Source: Bacteroidales bacterium
Lineage (GTDB): Bacteria > Bacteroidota > Bacteroidia > Bacteroidales > UBA7960
Length of the DNA stretch: 14,053 nt
Reading direction: 5' to 3'
NCBI GenBank assembly: GCA_007130545.1
Contig: SLSG01000142.1
Coordinates: 1-14,053 of the forward strand
Part shown: positions 1 through 7,418 of the stretch, piece by piece
Layout of the letters: each line of letters begins with the position of its first letter
Position numbering within the stretch: the first letter of the stretch is position 1
The notes under the pieces: model-generated
Databases searched by the model: none
The model's input: the letters and a program-made list of their open reading frames with translations, nothing else
Told to the model about the DNA's origin: nothing
Translations under genes and position numbers: made by a program

Positions 1-758
1 AGCAAGGCGTGCCGACCCTGATACAGGAGCAGAATTCCTATCCCGGACTGACGAACAGGCTGCTGGCCAAAAGTGCAAGCAAAATCTGTGTTGCCTATGA
101 GCATATGGACCGGTATTTCCCGAAATCCAAAATATACCTGACGGGGAATCCGGTCAGGCAGGATGTGGTAAGCCTGGAAGGGAAAAGGGAGGCGGCACTT
201 GGGTTCTTCGGACTGACACCTGACAAGCCTGTGCTGCTGGTCACCGGGGGAAGCCTGGGGGCCCGCACCATCAATGAAAGCGTCGCCAAAAACATCAAGC
301 TGTTCCTTTACAACGACATACAAGTGATCTGGCAAACCGGGAGGGGGTATTACCCAAAGGCCGTGACCATGTCGGTGGGACTGGAAAAACTCGGGCTGTG
401 CGTGCGGGAGTTCATCGACCGCATGGACTATGCCTATGCGGCGGCTGACCTGGTGGTAAGCCGTGCCGGGGCCATCGCGGTATCCGAGATATGCGCCGTG
501 CAGAAACCGGCCATCCTCATCCCCTCCCCGAATGTGGCGGAAGACCACCAGACAAAGAATGCAATGGCCCTGGTCAACCAGCATGCGGCCATCCTGGTAA
601 AGGACCATGAAGCCATGGAGCAGATCGGCCCCGCTGTGCTGGAGCTGATCAGGGACGAGGAACGCAAGTATCGCCTGGTGGAACGCCTGGCAGGATTGTC
701 TTACCGGGACGCGGCGGATGTGATCGCCGGGGTCGCCCTGACACTGATCAAAAACTGA
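1..758 (+). CDS. murG: MurG, UDP-GlcNAc transferase making lipid II (5' truncated by window edge)
   Basis: MurG is a peripheral inner-membrane GT28 glycosyltransferase that moves GlcNAc from UDP-GlcNAc onto lipid I. The reading frame is open from the first base (codons in phase from position 3), so the start lies upstream. About the first 110 residues of a usual ~360-residue protein are missing. Counting from the GTG at 9, I see the acceptor-side motif IQEQNSYPG (residues 5-13), the GGSLGAR loop that opens the C-terminal Rossmann domain (80-86), SRAGAIAVSE (151-160) and EDHQTKNA (178-185) of the nucleotide-sugar pocket. The GTG at 9 is an internal valine codon, not a start, because the conserved N-terminal domain continues before it. 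The stop is followed 10 nt later by murC, the usual Bacteroidetes order. Family assignment is secure; only the missing 5' part is unseen. Confidence 0.96.
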   Translation, partial: QGVPTLIQEQNSYPGLTNRLLAKSASKICVAYEHMDRYFPKSKIYLTGNPVRQDVVSLEGKREAALGFFGLTPDKPVLLVTGGSLGARTINESVAKNIKLFLYNDIQVIWQTGRGYYPKAVTMSVGLEKLGLCVREFIDRMDYAYAAADLVVSRAGAIAVSEICAVQKPAILIPSPNVAEDHQTKNAMALVNQHAAILVKDHEAMEQIGPAVLELIRDEERKYRLVERLAGLSYRDAADVIAGVALTLIKN

Positions 759-768
759 AACGAAAAAA

Positions 769-2130
769 ATGAATATTAACCGCATACAGCACATATTCTT
801 TTTGGGAATCGGGGGCATCGGCATGAGTGCCATGGCCCGGTATTTCCATGACAGGGGTGTGCATGTAAGCGGATACGACAAAACCCCCTCCCCCATCACG
901 CAGGGGCTTACAGAGGAGGGCATCCAGGTCGGGTTTGAGGACGACCCCATGTCCCTGCCGGCCGACACCGAGCTGTGCATTTACACCCCGGCCATCCCGT
1001 CCGGCAACCGCCTGCTGATGCATTGCAGGGCACAGGGTATTCCGCTGCTAAAACGGGCCGTGATACTTGGAGAGTTATCCAGGCAGATCCCCTGCATCGC
1101 CGTGGCGGGCACCCATGGCAAGACCAGCATCTGTGCCATGCTGACACACATTCTGAAAACCGCAGACATCCCGTCTGAAGCCTTGCTTGGGGGCATATCC
1201 GCCAACTACAACACCAATTACCTGGGCGACAAACAGGCCAGGTGGCTGATCGCAGAAGCAGATGAATACGACCGTTCCTTCCTGCACCTGCAAGCTGAAA
1301 TGGCCATCATCACCTCAACGGATCCCGACCACCTGGATGTTTATGGCAACAGGGAAAGCATGCTGGGGTCATTTTCATCCTTTGCCGAAAGGGTCCGTGC
1401 CGAAGGGCCTCTGCTGGTCAGGGATGGACTGCAGGACGCAGGGATTCAACACGGAAGGCTCCTGACCTACGGAACCGGCATGGATGCAGACTACAGGGCC
1501 GGCAACATCCGGATACTGGAGGGTACCTATCACGCGGATTTTAGCGGACTGCTTGACATGCCGGATGTGGCAATCGGGACCCCCGGCAGACACAATGTGG
1601 AGAATGCCCTCGCAGCGGCGGCCATTGCATACCAGGTCGGGGCAGACCCGAAACACATCCGCGCCGCCCTGGCAAGCTGCCTTGGGGTGAAGCGCCGGTT
1701 CGAAATCATTTACCGCAGCACCGCGGTTACCTATATCGATGATTACGCACACCATCCGCGTGAACTCGCAGCATGCATACAGACCGCCAGGGAAATGTTC
1801 CCGGGCAAAAAGATCACGGGGGTGTTCCAGCCCCACCTGTACAGCCGGACCCGCGACCTGGCCCAGTGGTTTGCAGAAAGCCTGGAAATGCTCGACGAGG
1901 CCATCCTGCTGGAGATCTACCCGGCCAGAGAGGAAGCCATGCCGGGGATCCATTCCGGGATCATCCTTGAAAAGATCTCCAGCCGGGACAAACTGCTGAC
2001 ATGCAGGGAGAAGCTGCTGGAAGTGCTGCAGAACAGGGACCTGGAAGTGTTGATTACGATGGGGGCCGGCGACATCGACCGCATGGTCGGACCGATCAGG
2101 GAAATGCTTATCCGACGAAAAAATACATGA
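769..2130 (+). CDS. murC: MurC, UDP-N-acetylmuramate--L-alanine ligase
   Basis: MurC is a cytoplasmic ATP-dependent ligase that adds L-alanine to UDP-MurNAc, the first step of the peptidoglycan stem peptide. The 453-residue length is typical. Visible in order are the N-terminal Rossmann glycine motif GIGGIGMSAMA (13-23), the P-loop AGTHGKTS (113-120), EADEYDRSF (163-171), DPDHLD (185-190), GRHNVENA (273-280), GVKRRFE (306-312), DDYAHHP (324-330), FQPHLYSRT (353-361) and MGAGDID (431-437). The HH(P) and NVENA signatures separate MurC from MurD, MurE and MurF. The ATG at 769 lies just before the Rossmann fold, and no purine-rich ribosome site beyond an A-run is seen upstream. The last four bases (ATGA) overlap the ftsQ start, so the two are probably translationally coupled. 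Confidence 0.97.
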   Translation: MNINRIQHIFFLGIGGIGMSAMARYFHDRGVHVSGYDKTPSPITQGLTEEGIQVGFEDDPMSLPADTELCIYTPAIPSGNRLLMHCRAQGIPLLKRAVILGELSRQIPCIAVAGTHGKTSICAMLTHILKTADIPSEALLGGISANYNTNYLGDKQARWLIAEADEYDRSFLHLQAEMAIITSTDPDHLDVYGNRESMLGSFSSFAERVRAEGPLLVRDGLQDAGIQHGRLLTYGTGMDADYRAGNIRILEGTYHADFSGLLDMPDVAIGTPGRHNVENALAAAAIAYQVGADPKHIRAALASCLGVKRRFEIIYRSTAVTYIDDYAHHPRELAACIQTAREMFPGKKITGVFQPHLYSRTRDLAQWFAESLEMLDEAILLEIYPAREEAMPGIHSGIILEKISSRDKLLTCREKLLEVLQNRDLEVLITMGAGDIDRMVGPIREMLIRRKNT

Positions 2131-2918
2131 TAAAAAAGATACTACATATCGCCCTTTACCTGGCATTCCCGGCCTGCGCCATGGTACTGCTTGGCTTTGC
2201 CACCGAAAACCACCAGCGCGCAGCCTGCACCCATTTCGAGGTCAGGGTGGCCAGAAGCGGGGATCTGGCATTTTTGAGTCCGGAGGAAGTCAGGCAAATG
2301 GTTATCCGGCAGTTCGACACCATTACCGGAAGGGTCATTCCGAAGGGCAAGCTGCCGCAAATACGGCAATTCCTGCTGTCAAATCCCTATGTGGACAGGG
2401 CCGCAGTGTACCTGACGCTGGATGGCGGACTCTTTATTGAGGTATCCCAACGCGAGCCCCTGCTGCGGGTCATCAACAGCAACAACCAGAGTTTCTATGT
2501 AGACCGCTCGGGCAGGCTGATCCCGCCGAGCAGGAACTATACACCCAGGGTCATGGTGGCCACCGGCCATATCCGTGCGGAATATTCCCCGGCCATCCTG
2601 CTGGGCGATTCCCCGGATTCCGTCTCATTGGCAGATGGGGAAATGGTACTCAGGGACCTCTACCGGCTGGCCTCCCACCTTTGCAGGGACCCTTTCTGGC
2701 ATGCCTTCATCGACCAGGTGTATGTGACCTCCAGGGGAGAGTTTGAACTCATCCCCAAGAACGGGGCGCACACCATTGAATTCGGGCGGCTGGATCAGAT
2801 GGACGAAAAACTGGACAAGCTGATGTTCTTCTACCGCCATGGCATCGGGCAGGCGGGATGGAATTATTACAGCCGCATCAACATCAAGTACAACAAGCAA
2901 ATCGTATGTTCTAAATAA
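2127..2918 (+). CDS. ftsQ: FtsQ/DivIB-type cell division protein
   Basis: FtsQ is a bitopic inner-membrane protein that, with FtsB and FtsL, links early and late divisome proteins. The protein is 263 residues: a short cytoplasmic MIKK, one membrane segment at about residues 5-25, then a periplasmic part. Residues about 37-105 look like the POTRA domain, and they lead into the FtsQ beta-domain, including EVSQREPLLRVI (105-116) and FYVDRSGRLIP (123-133). The frame is open upstream to 2001 inside murC, but the ATG at 2127 overlapping the murC stop (ATGA) places the membrane anchor at the N-terminus and is clearly preferred. Sequence conservation in this family is low, so position between murC and ftsA carries much of the call. 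ftsA follows 8 nt later. Confidence 0.9.
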   Translation: MIKKILHIALYLAFPACAMVLLGFATENHQRAACTHFEVRVARSGDLAFLSPEEVRQMVIRQFDTITGRVIPKGKLPQIRQFLLSNPYVDRAAVYLTLDGGLFIEVSQREPLLRVINSNNQSFYVDRSGRLIPPSRNYTPRVMVATGHIRAEYSPAILLGDSPDSVSLADGEMVLRDLYRLASHLCRDPFWHAFIDQVYVTSRGEFELIPKNGAHTIEFGRLDQMDEKLDKLMFFYRHGIGQAGWNYYSRINIKYNKQIVCSK

Positions 2919-2926
2919 ATATTGTT

Positions 2927-4198
2927 ATGGAATCTAAAGAGATAATTGTCGGATTGGATATTGGATCAACCAAGATCGCATGCATTGTCGGAAGGAAAAA
3001 CGAGTACGGCAAGGTGGAGATACTTGGACTCGGCAAGGCGGATTCACTCGGGGTGAACCGGGGGGTGGTCGAGAACATTCAAAACACCGTTGACTCCATC
3101 AAGAAGGCCGTTGAAGAGGCCAGCGCGAGCTCCGGCGTGGAGATCAAGGTGGTGAATGTCGGCATTGCCGGGCAGCATATCCGCAGCCTGCAGCACCGGG
3201 GCAATATCATGCGCAACAGCCTGGAAGAGGAAATCGCGGATACTGACACCCAGAACCTGATCGAGAACATGTACAAGCTGGCCCTGCCCCCCGGGGAGGA
3301 GATCATCCACGTGATTCCGCAGGAGTATATCATTGACGGGCAACAAGGAATCCGGCAGCCCATCGGCATGTCGGGCAATTGCCTGGAAGCCAACTTCCAC
3401 ATCATCACCGGAAAGGTGGCCGCCGCAAAGAACATCGAGAAATGCGTGACAAAGGCGGGCCTGGATATCATGGACCTGATCCTGGAGCCTCTGGCTTCGG
3501 CTGAGTCGGTGCTCAGTGCCGAAGAGAAGGAGGCCGGGGTGGTACTGGTGGACATTGGCGGGGGCACCACTGATATGGCCATTTTCCAGGACGACATCAT
3601 CAGGCATACCGCCGTGATCCCGCTTGGCGGAAACGTCATCACCGACGACATCAAAGAGGGTTGCTCCATTATAAGAACCCAGGCAGAGGCCTTGAAAAAG
3701 GCCTTCGGCTCCGCCCTGGCAGGCGAGAACAGGGATGAGGAGATTGTATCCATACCCGGACTCAAGGGGCGGGATCCCAAGGAGATCAGCCTGAGGAACC
3801 TGGCCCACATCATTCAGGCGCGTATGGAGGAGATCATTGAACACGTTTACTATGAAATCAAGACTTCCGGTTTTGAGAACAGGCTGATTGCCGGGATTGT
3901 GCTTACCGGGGGTGGCAGCCAGCTTAAGCATGCGGCCCAGCTGACCTCCTTTATTACAGGCATGGATACCCGAATCGGGTACCCCAATGAGCACCTGGCC
4001 AAATCTCCCTCCGGGGAGGTGGGAAGTCCGATGCATGCCACAGGAATCGGACTGGTGATCAAGGGCCTTCAAAAAGCTGAATACCAGCATAAACACCAGA
4101 AAAAGGGGGCGGCAGAGAAAAGCAGGGAGCGGGTAAGTTTTCTGGACAAAATTCTGAACAAGGGAATAGAGTTTTTTGAAAAAGACAGCAATAGTTAA
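2927..4198 (+). CDS. ftsA: FtsA, actin-like cell division protein
   Basis: FtsA is an actin-fold ATPase that anchors FtsZ filaments to the cytoplasmic membrane and recruits later divisome proteins. The 423-residue protein shows the phosphate-1 motif GLDIGSTKIACIVGR (9-23), the SHS2/1C-domain stretch, the phosphate-2 motif VLVDIGGGTTDMAIF (206-220) and the adenosine motif IVLTGGGSQL (324-333). After a charged linker, the last residues FLDKILNKGIEFFEK (405-419) form an amphipathic helix fitting the membrane-targeting sequence of FtsA. It starts 8 nt after ftsQ without an obvious Shine-Dalgarno sequence, which is common in Bacteroidetes. The long antisense open frame over this gene is codon-structure shadow. 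Confidence 0.97.
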   Translation: MESKEIIVGLDIGSTKIACIVGRKNEYGKVEILGLGKADSLGVNRGVVENIQNTVDSIKKAVEEASASSGVEIKVVNVGIAGQHIRSLQHRGNIMRNSLEEEIADTDTQNLIENMYKLALPPGEEIIHVIPQEYIIDGQQGIRQPIGMSGNCLEANFHIITGKVAAAKNIEKCVTKAGLDIMDLILEPLASAESVLSAEEKEAGVVLVDIGGGTTDMAIFQDDIIRHTAVIPLGGNVITDDIKEGCSIIRTQAEALKKAFGSALAGENRDEEIVSIPGLKGRDPKEISLRNLAHIIQARMEEIIEHVYYEIKTSGFENRLIAGIVLTGGGSQLKHAAQLTSFITGMDTRIGYPNEHLAKSPSGEVGSPMHATGIGLVIKGLQKAEYQHKHQKKGAAEKSRERVSFLDKILNKGIEFFEKDSNS

Positions 4199-4267
4199 TA
4201 ATTTATTAACATATCCCTGTTGAAAAATAAGCAGGCCGCCAAACAAGGAATAAAACATTCAATTAAG

Positions 4268-4275
4268 TACCTTCA
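4268..4275 (+). promoter_or_regulatory. Possible -7 promoter element for ftsZ (TACCTTCA)
   Basis: The 91-bp gap between ftsA and ftsZ (4199-4289) is AT-rich and is the longest non-coding gap in the division cluster here. TACCTTCA resembles the Bacteroidetes -7 consensus TAnnTTTG with two changes. The same ten-base context, TACCTTCACA, recurs before the SRAP gene. No TTTG -33 box is seen at the usual spacing. If real, transcription would start only about 5-10 nt before the ATG at 4290. This is an inference from pattern and spacing only. Confidence 0.3.
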
Positions 4276-4289
4276 CAACCCTATAAACG

Positions 4290-5819
4290 ATGACAACTGA
4301 CATGATAAAATTCGATCTTCCCAAAAACCAGTCCTCCATTATTAAAGTCGTGGGCGTCGGCGGTGGCGGGAGCAACGCGGTAAATCACATGTTCAAGCAG
4401 GGCATTGAAGGGGTGGATTTCGTCGTATGCAATACCGACAGCCAGGCCCTGGAGATGAGCCCCGTGCCGAACAAGTTGCAACTGGGCGCCAGCCTCACCG
4501 AGGGAAGGGGTGCAGGCAGCATTCCGGAGGTGGGAAAGAATGCCGCGATGGAAGACCTCGAAAGGATCAAGGAGATCCTGGAGAAGAACACCAAAATGCT
4601 TTTCATCACAGCTGGAATGGGGGGTGGAACGGGTACCGGGGCAGCTCCGGTCATCGCAAAAACATCCAAGGAAATGGGCATCCTGACCGTGGCCATTGTA
4701 ACCATTCCCTTTGCCTTTGAGGGGCGCAAACGCCGGCAGCAGGCCGAGGAAGGCATCCGCAACCTGAAAGAGCATGTGGACACCCTGCTGCTGATCTGCA
4801 ATGACAGGCTGCGCGAGCTGTTCGGGAACCTGTCGGTGAGCGAGGCCTTCGGGAGGGCAGACAATGTGCTGACCACTGCAGCCAAGGGGATCGCAGAGAT
4901 CATCACCCTCACCGGAAACATCAATGTGGACTTTGCGGATGTAAAGACCGTCATGTCGGATTCCGGGGTGGCCATCATGGGCAGCGGCAGTGCAGAAGGG
5001 GAGCACCGGGCCATCAAGGCCGTAGAGGAGGCACTCGCCTCTCCCCTGCTCAACGACAACCACATTCGGGGTGCCAGGAACATACTGCTGAACCTGACCA
5101 GCGGAACGGAAGAAATTTTGATGGACGAGGTCACCGAGATCACCGACTACATCCAGATTGAAGCCGGATCGACGGCTGAGATCATCTGGGGACTCGGCAA
5201 GGATGAATCTCTCGGCAACAAGATCAATATCACACTGGTCGCCACCGGTTTCGGAGAGGGGAACACCCTCGGTATGGAATTGGAGCAAAAGCAGGTTAAA
5301 AGAAAGATGCATGAGCTTCCCAACACCTCCAGGCAGGAGGACGGCAAGCGCAAGGAAGTGGTCCGGCAGGAGCAAGACGGCATGAGGCTGATCTTCAAGG
5401 GTGAAGAAACCAGGGACAAGGACAGCAAGCCGGAGCCGTCAAAGACCGGCAGCTTCCAGTTTGACAGCCGGGGGGATGAACACGATGGACAGGACAACGG
5501 TGGAAGGCAGGACAACAGGCTTCGGGCAGAGGCACAGAACCAATTCGGGCCGGAGGCAAACCCGGTATCGGAGGAGGAGCTTCAGCGCAAAATCCGCGAA
5601 AGGGAACAGCGCCTCCGCGAGCTGAGCGTGAAGTTGAAAACATCCGAAGGACTGCATGACCTGGAAAAACAACCTGCATTCGTAAGGCGGAATGTTGTCC
5701 TGAGCAAGGTGCCGGCAAGCAATGAATCCCAGATCTCCCGTTTTACGCTGCAGGAGGGGGATGATCAAAAAGTGCAGATTAAATCGAATAATTCGTTTTT
5801 ACACGATAATGTAGACTGA
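4290..5819 (+). CDS. ftsZ: FtsZ, tubulin-like GTPase of the division ring
   Basis: FtsZ polymerises with GTP into the cytokinetic ring at midcell. Residues 15-330 are the tubulin-fold core, with the N-terminal nucleotide loop GVGGGGSNAVNHM (22-34), the tubulin signature GMGGGTGTGAAP (109-120), CNDRLRELFGN (170-180) and the T7 catalytic loop NVDFADVKTVM (212-222, with acidic D214 and D217). Residues about 335-495 form a long, charged, low-complexity linker, with a short predicted coiled coil (428-451) and the segment EKQPAFVRRNV (459-469). The protein ends in NNSFLHDNVD (500-509), the partner-binding peptide typical of Bacteroidetes. The 509-residue length is long because of the linker. The ATG at 4290 is taken as the start; an in-frame ATG at 4302 is an alternative that loses four residues. 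Confidence 0.98.
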   Translation: MTTDMIKFDLPKNQSSIIKVVGVGGGGSNAVNHMFKQGIEGVDFVVCNTDSQALEMSPVPNKLQLGASLTEGRGAGSIPEVGKNAAMEDLERIKEILEKNTKMLFITAGMGGGTGTGAAPVIAKTSKEMGILTVAIVTIPFAFEGRKRRQQAEEGIRNLKEHVDTLLLICNDRLRELFGNLSVSEAFGRADNVLTTAAKGIAEIITLTGNINVDFADVKTVMSDSGVAIMGSGSAEGEHRAIKAVEEALASPLLNDNHIRGARNILLNLTSGTEEILMDEVTEITDYIQIEAGSTAEIIWGLGKDESLGNKINITLVATGFGEGNTLGMELEQKQVKRKMHELPNTSRQEDGKRKEVVRQEQDGMRLIFKGEETRDKDSKPEPSKTGSFQFDSRGDEHDGQDNGGRQDNRLRAEAQNQFGPEANPVSEEELQRKIREREQRLRELSVKLKTSEGLHDLEKQPAFVRRNVVLSKVPASNESQISRFTLQEGDDQKVQIKSNNSFLHDNVD

Positions 5820-5836
5820 TCCCTGCCACTTTTTTG

Positions 5837-5844
5837 TATCTTTG
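5837..5844 (+). promoter_or_regulatory. Bacteroidetes-type -7 element (TATCTTTG) for the FKBP gene
   Basis: TATCTTTG matches the Bacteroidetes housekeeping -7 consensus TAnnTTTG exactly. It lies 31 nt before the FKBP ATG and directly after ftsZ. No TTTG -33 box stands 19-21 bp upstream, so the call rests on the -7 element and its position. It implies that the FKBP and the gene after it can be transcribed independently of the division cluster. I see no stem-loop terminator between the ftsZ stop and this element. Confidence 0.55.
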
Positions 5845-5875
5845 CACCCAGAAAATTTTTATTTTGCAAGGATAT

Positions 5876-6337
5876 ATGAGGTTGAAACAAATTTCAGTCC
5901 CCATCATCACCGGCCTGCTTGCCTTGTTGCTCGCGGGATGCGGGAAAGATGACCCAGAGCGGATCGCAGAAAAGGACAGGCAAAAGATCCTGGAGTACAT
6001 CAGTGAACACGGACTGGATGCACAGGAGCATGAATCAGGGGTGTTCTATGTGATCGAACGGGAAGGCAGTGGCGGACATCCTAGCGCTTCTTCGGTAGTG
6101 AAGCTAAATTACACGGGAAAACTTCTGGACGGAAAGGTCTTTGACAGCGGATACGGAACCAGCCTCCGTCTGATGAACACCATACAAGGCTGGCAATACG
6201 GCATTCCGATGTTCAGAAAAGGGGGAGAGGGCTTGTTGCTCATTCCTTCGGGTCTCGGGTACGGACAATGGCCCACGGGAAGCATCCCGGGAAATTCCGT
6301 GCTAATCTTTGAGATCGAACTGATCGACTATTTTTAA
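5876..6337 (+). CDS. FKBP-type peptidyl-prolyl isomerase, lipoprotein
   Basis: This 153-residue protein probably helps fold envelope proteins by cis-trans isomerisation of X-Pro bonds. It starts with a lipoprotein signal: a short basic n-region (MRLKQ), a hydrophobic stretch (8-20) and lipobox LAGC (19-22), so Cys22 would be lipidated and the protein membrane-anchored. Residues about 73-152 are one FKBP domain: VKLNYTGKLLDGKVFDS (75-91), the Trp-containing pocket segment QGWQYGIPMFRKGGEG (104-119), LLIPSGLGYG (121-130) and the closing strand LIFEIELIDYF (143-153). The ATG at 5876 is preferred over the upstream TTG at 5834 because it follows the -7 element, has an AAGGA-like site a few bases upstream and gives a proper signal peptide. 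The target proteins are unknown. Confidence 0.92.
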   Translation: MRLKQISVPIITGLLALLLAGCGKDDPERIAEKDRQKILEYISEHGLDAQEHESGVFYVIEREGSGGHPSASSVVKLNYTGKLLDGKVFDSGYGTSLRLMNTIQGWQYGIPMFRKGGEGLLLIPSGLGYGQWPTGSIPGNSVLIFEIELIDYF

Positions 6338-6377
6338 ATACTTGTATTAAATTAGCATTCCAAAATAACCAAAGGAT

Positions 6378-6656
6378 ATGGCCAGCAAGAAAGACCTCAA
6401 GAAAGACATAAATTACCTGATCGACGAAGTGATCGGCACTTGTTTACTGCATCAATACACACAGGGCAAGGAAAGGCAGGAGGAACTGGACGGCATCATC
6501 ACCGAAATGATCGAATTTCGTGACAAGCTGATCCACAAGGCCAATCACCCGGAAGGAAAAGAGGTAAAGCTCAAGACCTATTATCGCTCATTGTATGACG
6601 AGCTGCTGGATAAGGTCAACAATGCATTTGACAAGATCAGCGGGACGACGGAATAA
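6378..6656 (+). CDS. Small helical protein of unknown function (92 aa)
   Basis: I do not recognise a named family. The product is 92 residues, soluble, rich in Lys, Glu and Asp, without signal peptide, Cys pair or membrane segment. It looks entirely alpha-helical: an N-terminal helix with DLKKDINYLIDEVIG, a central helix with LDGIITEMIEFRDKL and a C-terminal helix with YYRSLYDELLDKVNNAFDK, separated by short turns. An AAAGGA ribosome site sits directly before the ATG. It follows the FKBP gene by 40 nt; within that gap TAAATTAG (6348-6355) is one base off the -7 consensus, so separate transcription is possible. It ends just before an intrinsic terminator, which makes it the last gene of this unit. 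Good ribosome site, codon pattern and clean ends support a real gene; the function is unknown. Confidence 0.85.
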   Translation: MASKKDLKKDINYLIDEVIGTCLLHQYTQGKERQEELDGIITEMIEFRDKLIHKANHPEGKEVKLKTYYRSLYDELLDKVNNAFDKISGTTE

Positions 6657-6681
6657 AGGTCTACGGGAAATCAGGATTTTT

Positions 6682-6706
6682 AAGGCGCCTTTCTGCGCCT
6701 TTTTTT
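6682..6706 (+). terminator. Intrinsic (rho-independent) terminator
   Basis: A perfect 7-bp stem AAGGCGC / GCGCCTT with a 6-nt loop (CTTTCT) is followed by five more T. It begins 25 nt after the stop of the 92-residue gene. It closes the FKBP unit and separates it from the SRAP operon. The U-tract runs directly into the promoter-like element at 6708. Confidence 0.88.
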
Positions 6707-6707
6707 G

Positions 6708-6715
6708 TACCTTCA
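6708..6715 (+). promoter_or_regulatory. Possible -7 promoter element of the SRAP-rluB-asmA-ispE operon (TACCTTCA)
   Basis: TACCTTCA follows a T-run, as does the perfect TATCTTTG element at 5837 (TTTTTTGTACCTTCACA against TTTTTTGTATCTTTGCA). It is the only promoter-like sequence between the terminator and the SRAP start. It deviates from TAnnTTTG at two bases and has no -33 box. With the ATG only 11 nt after its last base, the transcript would be nearly leaderless. Confidence 0.4.
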
Positions 6716-6725
6716 CAATGATCGT

Positions 6726-7418
6726 ATGTGCGGACGCTTCACACTGGCAAAACATCCACGGGAAATCTCCGAACGGTTCCGGATAACTATTCCGGATGAG
6801 TTGACTACGCCTGTTCTGAGCGCCTTGCCGGTTTTCAACGCCGCTCCGGGGCAAAGCCTCCCCCTGGTCACACAGAAAGATCCCGAGCAGTTGTCGATGG
6901 CGCAATGGGGCATTCCGGCACCATGGAAAACACGGGGACTCGTCATCAATGCCCGGAGCGAAACCCTGGCAAGCAAGAAGATGTTTAGCGGACTTCTGGC
7001 CGGTGGCCGTTGCCTGGTGCCGGCCGATGGATTTTACGAATGGCAAAAGCAGCAAGGAAAAAAACAGCCTTTCCGCTTTGTCATGGAAGACAAAGGGATA
7101 TTTGCCTTTGCCGGACTATGGGGCTTTTTTCCACTGGAAGGCAGGGAAAACATACCCGCTTTCACGATCCTGACCACGGCAGCCAATGCGCTGGTGTCTG
7201 ACATACACGACCGAATGCCCGTCATCCTAGCCGGGGAAATGGAACAGGCATGGCTCTCCGGTTCGCTGGCGGAGGATGACATTAAAAATATTTTACAGCC
7301 TTTCCCGGCCGGGCAGATGCGCTCCTACAAGGTATCCCCGAGCGTGAACAAGGTCACCATCAACCATTCCGGATTGATCGAGCCCTGGAAGGACAACACC
7401 CTTACATTGGATTTATAA
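6726..7418 (+). CDS. SRAP-domain protein (HMCES/YedK type), abasic-site DNA-protein crosslinker
   Basis: SRAP proteins bind abasic sites in single-stranded DNA and form a thiazolidine crosslink through the N-terminal cysteine, shielding the site. The 230-residue protein starts MCGRF, so Cys2 becomes the catalytic N-terminus after Met removal. The other family residues are present: Asn38 in FNAAPGQ (37-43), NARSET (75-80), Glu105 in GFYEW (102-106) and His161 in HDRMP (161-165), followed by a C-terminal VNKVTINHSGLIEP segment (207-220). The start at 6726 is fixed by the need for Cys at position 2; the same frame extends upstream to 6705, and the ATG at 6718 is in another frame. No Shine-Dalgarno sequence is seen. 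The stop shares one base with the next start (TAATG), implying coupled translation with the pseudouridine synthase. Confidence 0.94.
   Translation: MCGRFTLAKHPREISERFRITIPDELTTPVLSALPVFNAAPGQSLPLVTQKDPEQLSMAQWGIPAPWKTRGLVINARSETLASKKMFSGLLAGGRCLVPADGFYEWQKQQGKKQPFRFVMEDKGIFAFAGLWGFFPLEGRENIPAFTILTTAANALVSDIHDRMPVILAGEMEQAWLSGSLAEDDIKNILQPFPAGQMRSYKVSPSVNKVTINHSGLIEPWKDNTLTLDL

Noticed and set aside
2001..2126. Upstream extension of ftsQ inside murC
   Set aside because: It would place 42 hydrophilic, non-conserved residues before the membrane anchor; the ATGA overlap at 2127 is the natural start.
4220..4256. TTGAAA followed by TAAAAC as a sigma70-type ftsZ promoter
   Set aside because: The 25-bp spacing is too long, and Bacteroidetes use a different consensus.
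3044..4258. Antisense open frame of 404 codons opposite ftsA
   Set aside because: It is a shadow of the ftsA codon pattern; no ribosome site, no recognisable domain, and the + strand gene has every FtsA motif.
4281..5375. Antisense open frames of 364 and 252 codons opposite ftsZ
   Set aside because: They mirror a strongly conserved + strand GTPase and show no domain features.
5834..5875. TTG start at 5834 for the FKBP
   Set aside because: It would begin before the -7 promoter element and spoil the lipoprotein signal peptide.
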